A DNA stretch of 64,000 nucleotides from Drechslerella dactyloides. Its lineage: Eukaryota > Ascomycota > Orbiliomycetes > Orbiliales > Orbiliaceae. The stretch is taken from positions 6,386,001-6,450,000 of the forward strand of contig JAGTWJ010000001.1 of NCBI GenBank assembly GCA_020064725.1. Direction: 5' to 3'. Numbering within the stretch: the stretch's first letter is position 1; each line of letters starts with the position of its first letter. Of the stretch, positions 62,535-64,000 are shown piece by piece. The notes under the pieces were generated by a model. It ran no database searches and was not told the origin of the DNA. It saw nothing but the letters and a program-made list of their open reading frames with translations. A program made the translations under genes and the position numbers.

Positions 62535-64000
62535 ACGCAGCTCTATGGACGCGCAAATAATTTTTTGAAATCACCCTTGCAAGCAAGCGTTGTTGTAGAC
62601 TAGACCCGCATTAGGCCGGTGTTAATCGATCGGATGGCGTTATGCCAAATACAGCAAATTCTATCCTGGTACATTTCATCTGATACACAATTCTCCTGTT
62701 ACTAAAACGTAGGTAGGCAGCGATAATTAGATGAAATCAATAATAAGCTAGCTACTACTATGCCAATGCCAATATGTGTACACTAACCGCAATACCGTGT
62801 GTTGTGACATTGGCTTGACTATAGTGCTGTGTTCAGATCACTGTGATATCACCATCTGGAATCGATGAATGGTGTTTACACGAGATCTCGTAAGTGCCAG
62901 AGGTTTTTCACCTAGGATACTAATCAACTAGTCTTCCAGGCTTGAGAGCCACATTGCTGCAACGTGACTCGCGACATGATGTTACATTAGACATAAGTCT
63001 CAGAAGTGGTCTCATAACTCACAACCGTAAGGTTATGTTTAGTCTAATTTATCCTCGGGCTTTGGCTTTGGCTCGACTAATGATTCCAGAACAACTTGGT
63101 AAGCAATATACACTACTGGAGCTCCCGCGTCAGGTTTCAGGCTCCCGCTGGAGAATCCTGTAGGTACGTCATCGGCACAAATCCGGTGCGCGGGGTAGGA
63201 TTCGGCGAATTTCTTCCCGGCAAGTCTCGCCTCAAGACTACGAATCGAATTATCGGCGGTATCCCATGTTATTTTATATTTTATTTTTATTTTTTTCGGG
63301 CAAGATGGCCGAAGTTTCGATGCAAGGCCACACCAGCCTCATGTGTAACCAATACTAGCCTCGAAATTGGCCTTCCGCTCTCGAAAGATCTCAACACATT
63401 CGGGCTATAACCAAGACAGTGATCATAACCTCTCATTGTCGGAACGGATTCCTCCAGGCTCGTTCTTAAAAATTAAAGCGAGCACTCTAGACATGAAAGC
63501 TGCCGAGCAGCATCTAAACCTAACTACATATCTCTTTACTCTTCTTGTTGTTTTTGCTTTTCGGTTTTCCGATTTAGGGTTGGGCCAGCCCGGGTATTCC
63601 CGAATCCAGGTATCTGAGACTTAATGTCTTGTATGTAATATGTGATACTTACCGTTGGTTCCAGAAAAATCCTAGAGTATCACTACATCTCAGTATACCG
63701 TACCTGGGCAAATTTACATGACGGCCCAAATTCTCAAAGATATTAACAAAATTGCTCCGTACACTCGCTTCTTACGCTCGGGCATTTTGGTCAGGGCATG
63801 CTCACATGTGCGGTGACCAAAGGTCGAACAATTTCCATGTGTCGATACATGAGACACGGGTTTAAACGCCTTCATTGGCATGTAGAGTAACCGAAGCCAC
63901 GAACGCAATTATATAAAGCCGTCGTCAGGTAGGCCGTATGTTATTTCAAACCATCAACAGTCACCCATCCCACTGCACCGAGATTGAAAGCGCTGGCGCT
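62535..64000. other. Downstream spacer without a supported gene
   Basis: About 1.5 kb after the nitroreductase. Short frames only (up to 104 codons), A/T-rich parts near 62640-62780 and a T-rich run at about 63265-63300. No RNA gene or repeat array recognised; a gene could begin beyond the window edge. Confidence 0.5.

Overview
The window looks like nuclear DNA of a filamentous ascomycete (Pezizomycotina). Genes are interrupted by short introns (about 60-160 nt) with GTRRGT-type donors and CTAAC/CTGAC-like branch points. Proteins include a leashin-type Woronin-body tether, a secreted subtilase, an F-box-like protein and a fungal-type nitroreductase. Long gene-free spacers with short repeats separate the genes. 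I cannot name the species or order from the sequence.

Layout. 1-3870: gene-free upstream region ending in a pyrimidine-rich promoter and a leader with one or two likely 5'UTR introns. 3871-39983 (+): one enormous gene of at least six coding exons, reconstructed here as about 11,810 codons. Its protein has Ala-rich and Pro-rich N-terminal parts, a long Glu/Arg coiled coil, dozens of LPxSR-type motifs in a disordered Ser/Pro-rich body, a second coiled coil and a conserved C-terminal globular region. I call it a leashin / 'involucrin repeat' homologue (lah). 40385-42452 (-): four-exon secreted S8 subtilisin-like protease of 587 residues. 42453-45278: spacer with a small hairpin element flanked by 7-bp direct repeats. 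45279-46364 (+): two-exon membrane protein related to the sterol desaturase / fatty acid hydroxylase superfamily, with eroded histidine boxes. 46614-48025 (-): two-exon F-box-like protein. 49348-56175 (-): four consecutive multi-exon orphan genes, all on one strand and rich in predicted helix. 57494-57667: roughly 35-bp tandem repeats. 57705-59042 (-): three-exon membrane protein with a proline-rich tail. 61786-62534 (+): three-exon nitroreductase. The rest is intergenic.

The genes do not form an obvious pathway or a secondary-metabolite cluster. lah would act in septal-pore plugging by tethering Woronin bodies; the nitroreductase and subtilase look like independent stress and secretory functions; the orphan block looks lineage-specific. 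All exon joins were derived by hand from splice signals and reading-frame continuity: joined exon lengths come out divisible by three for every gene described.
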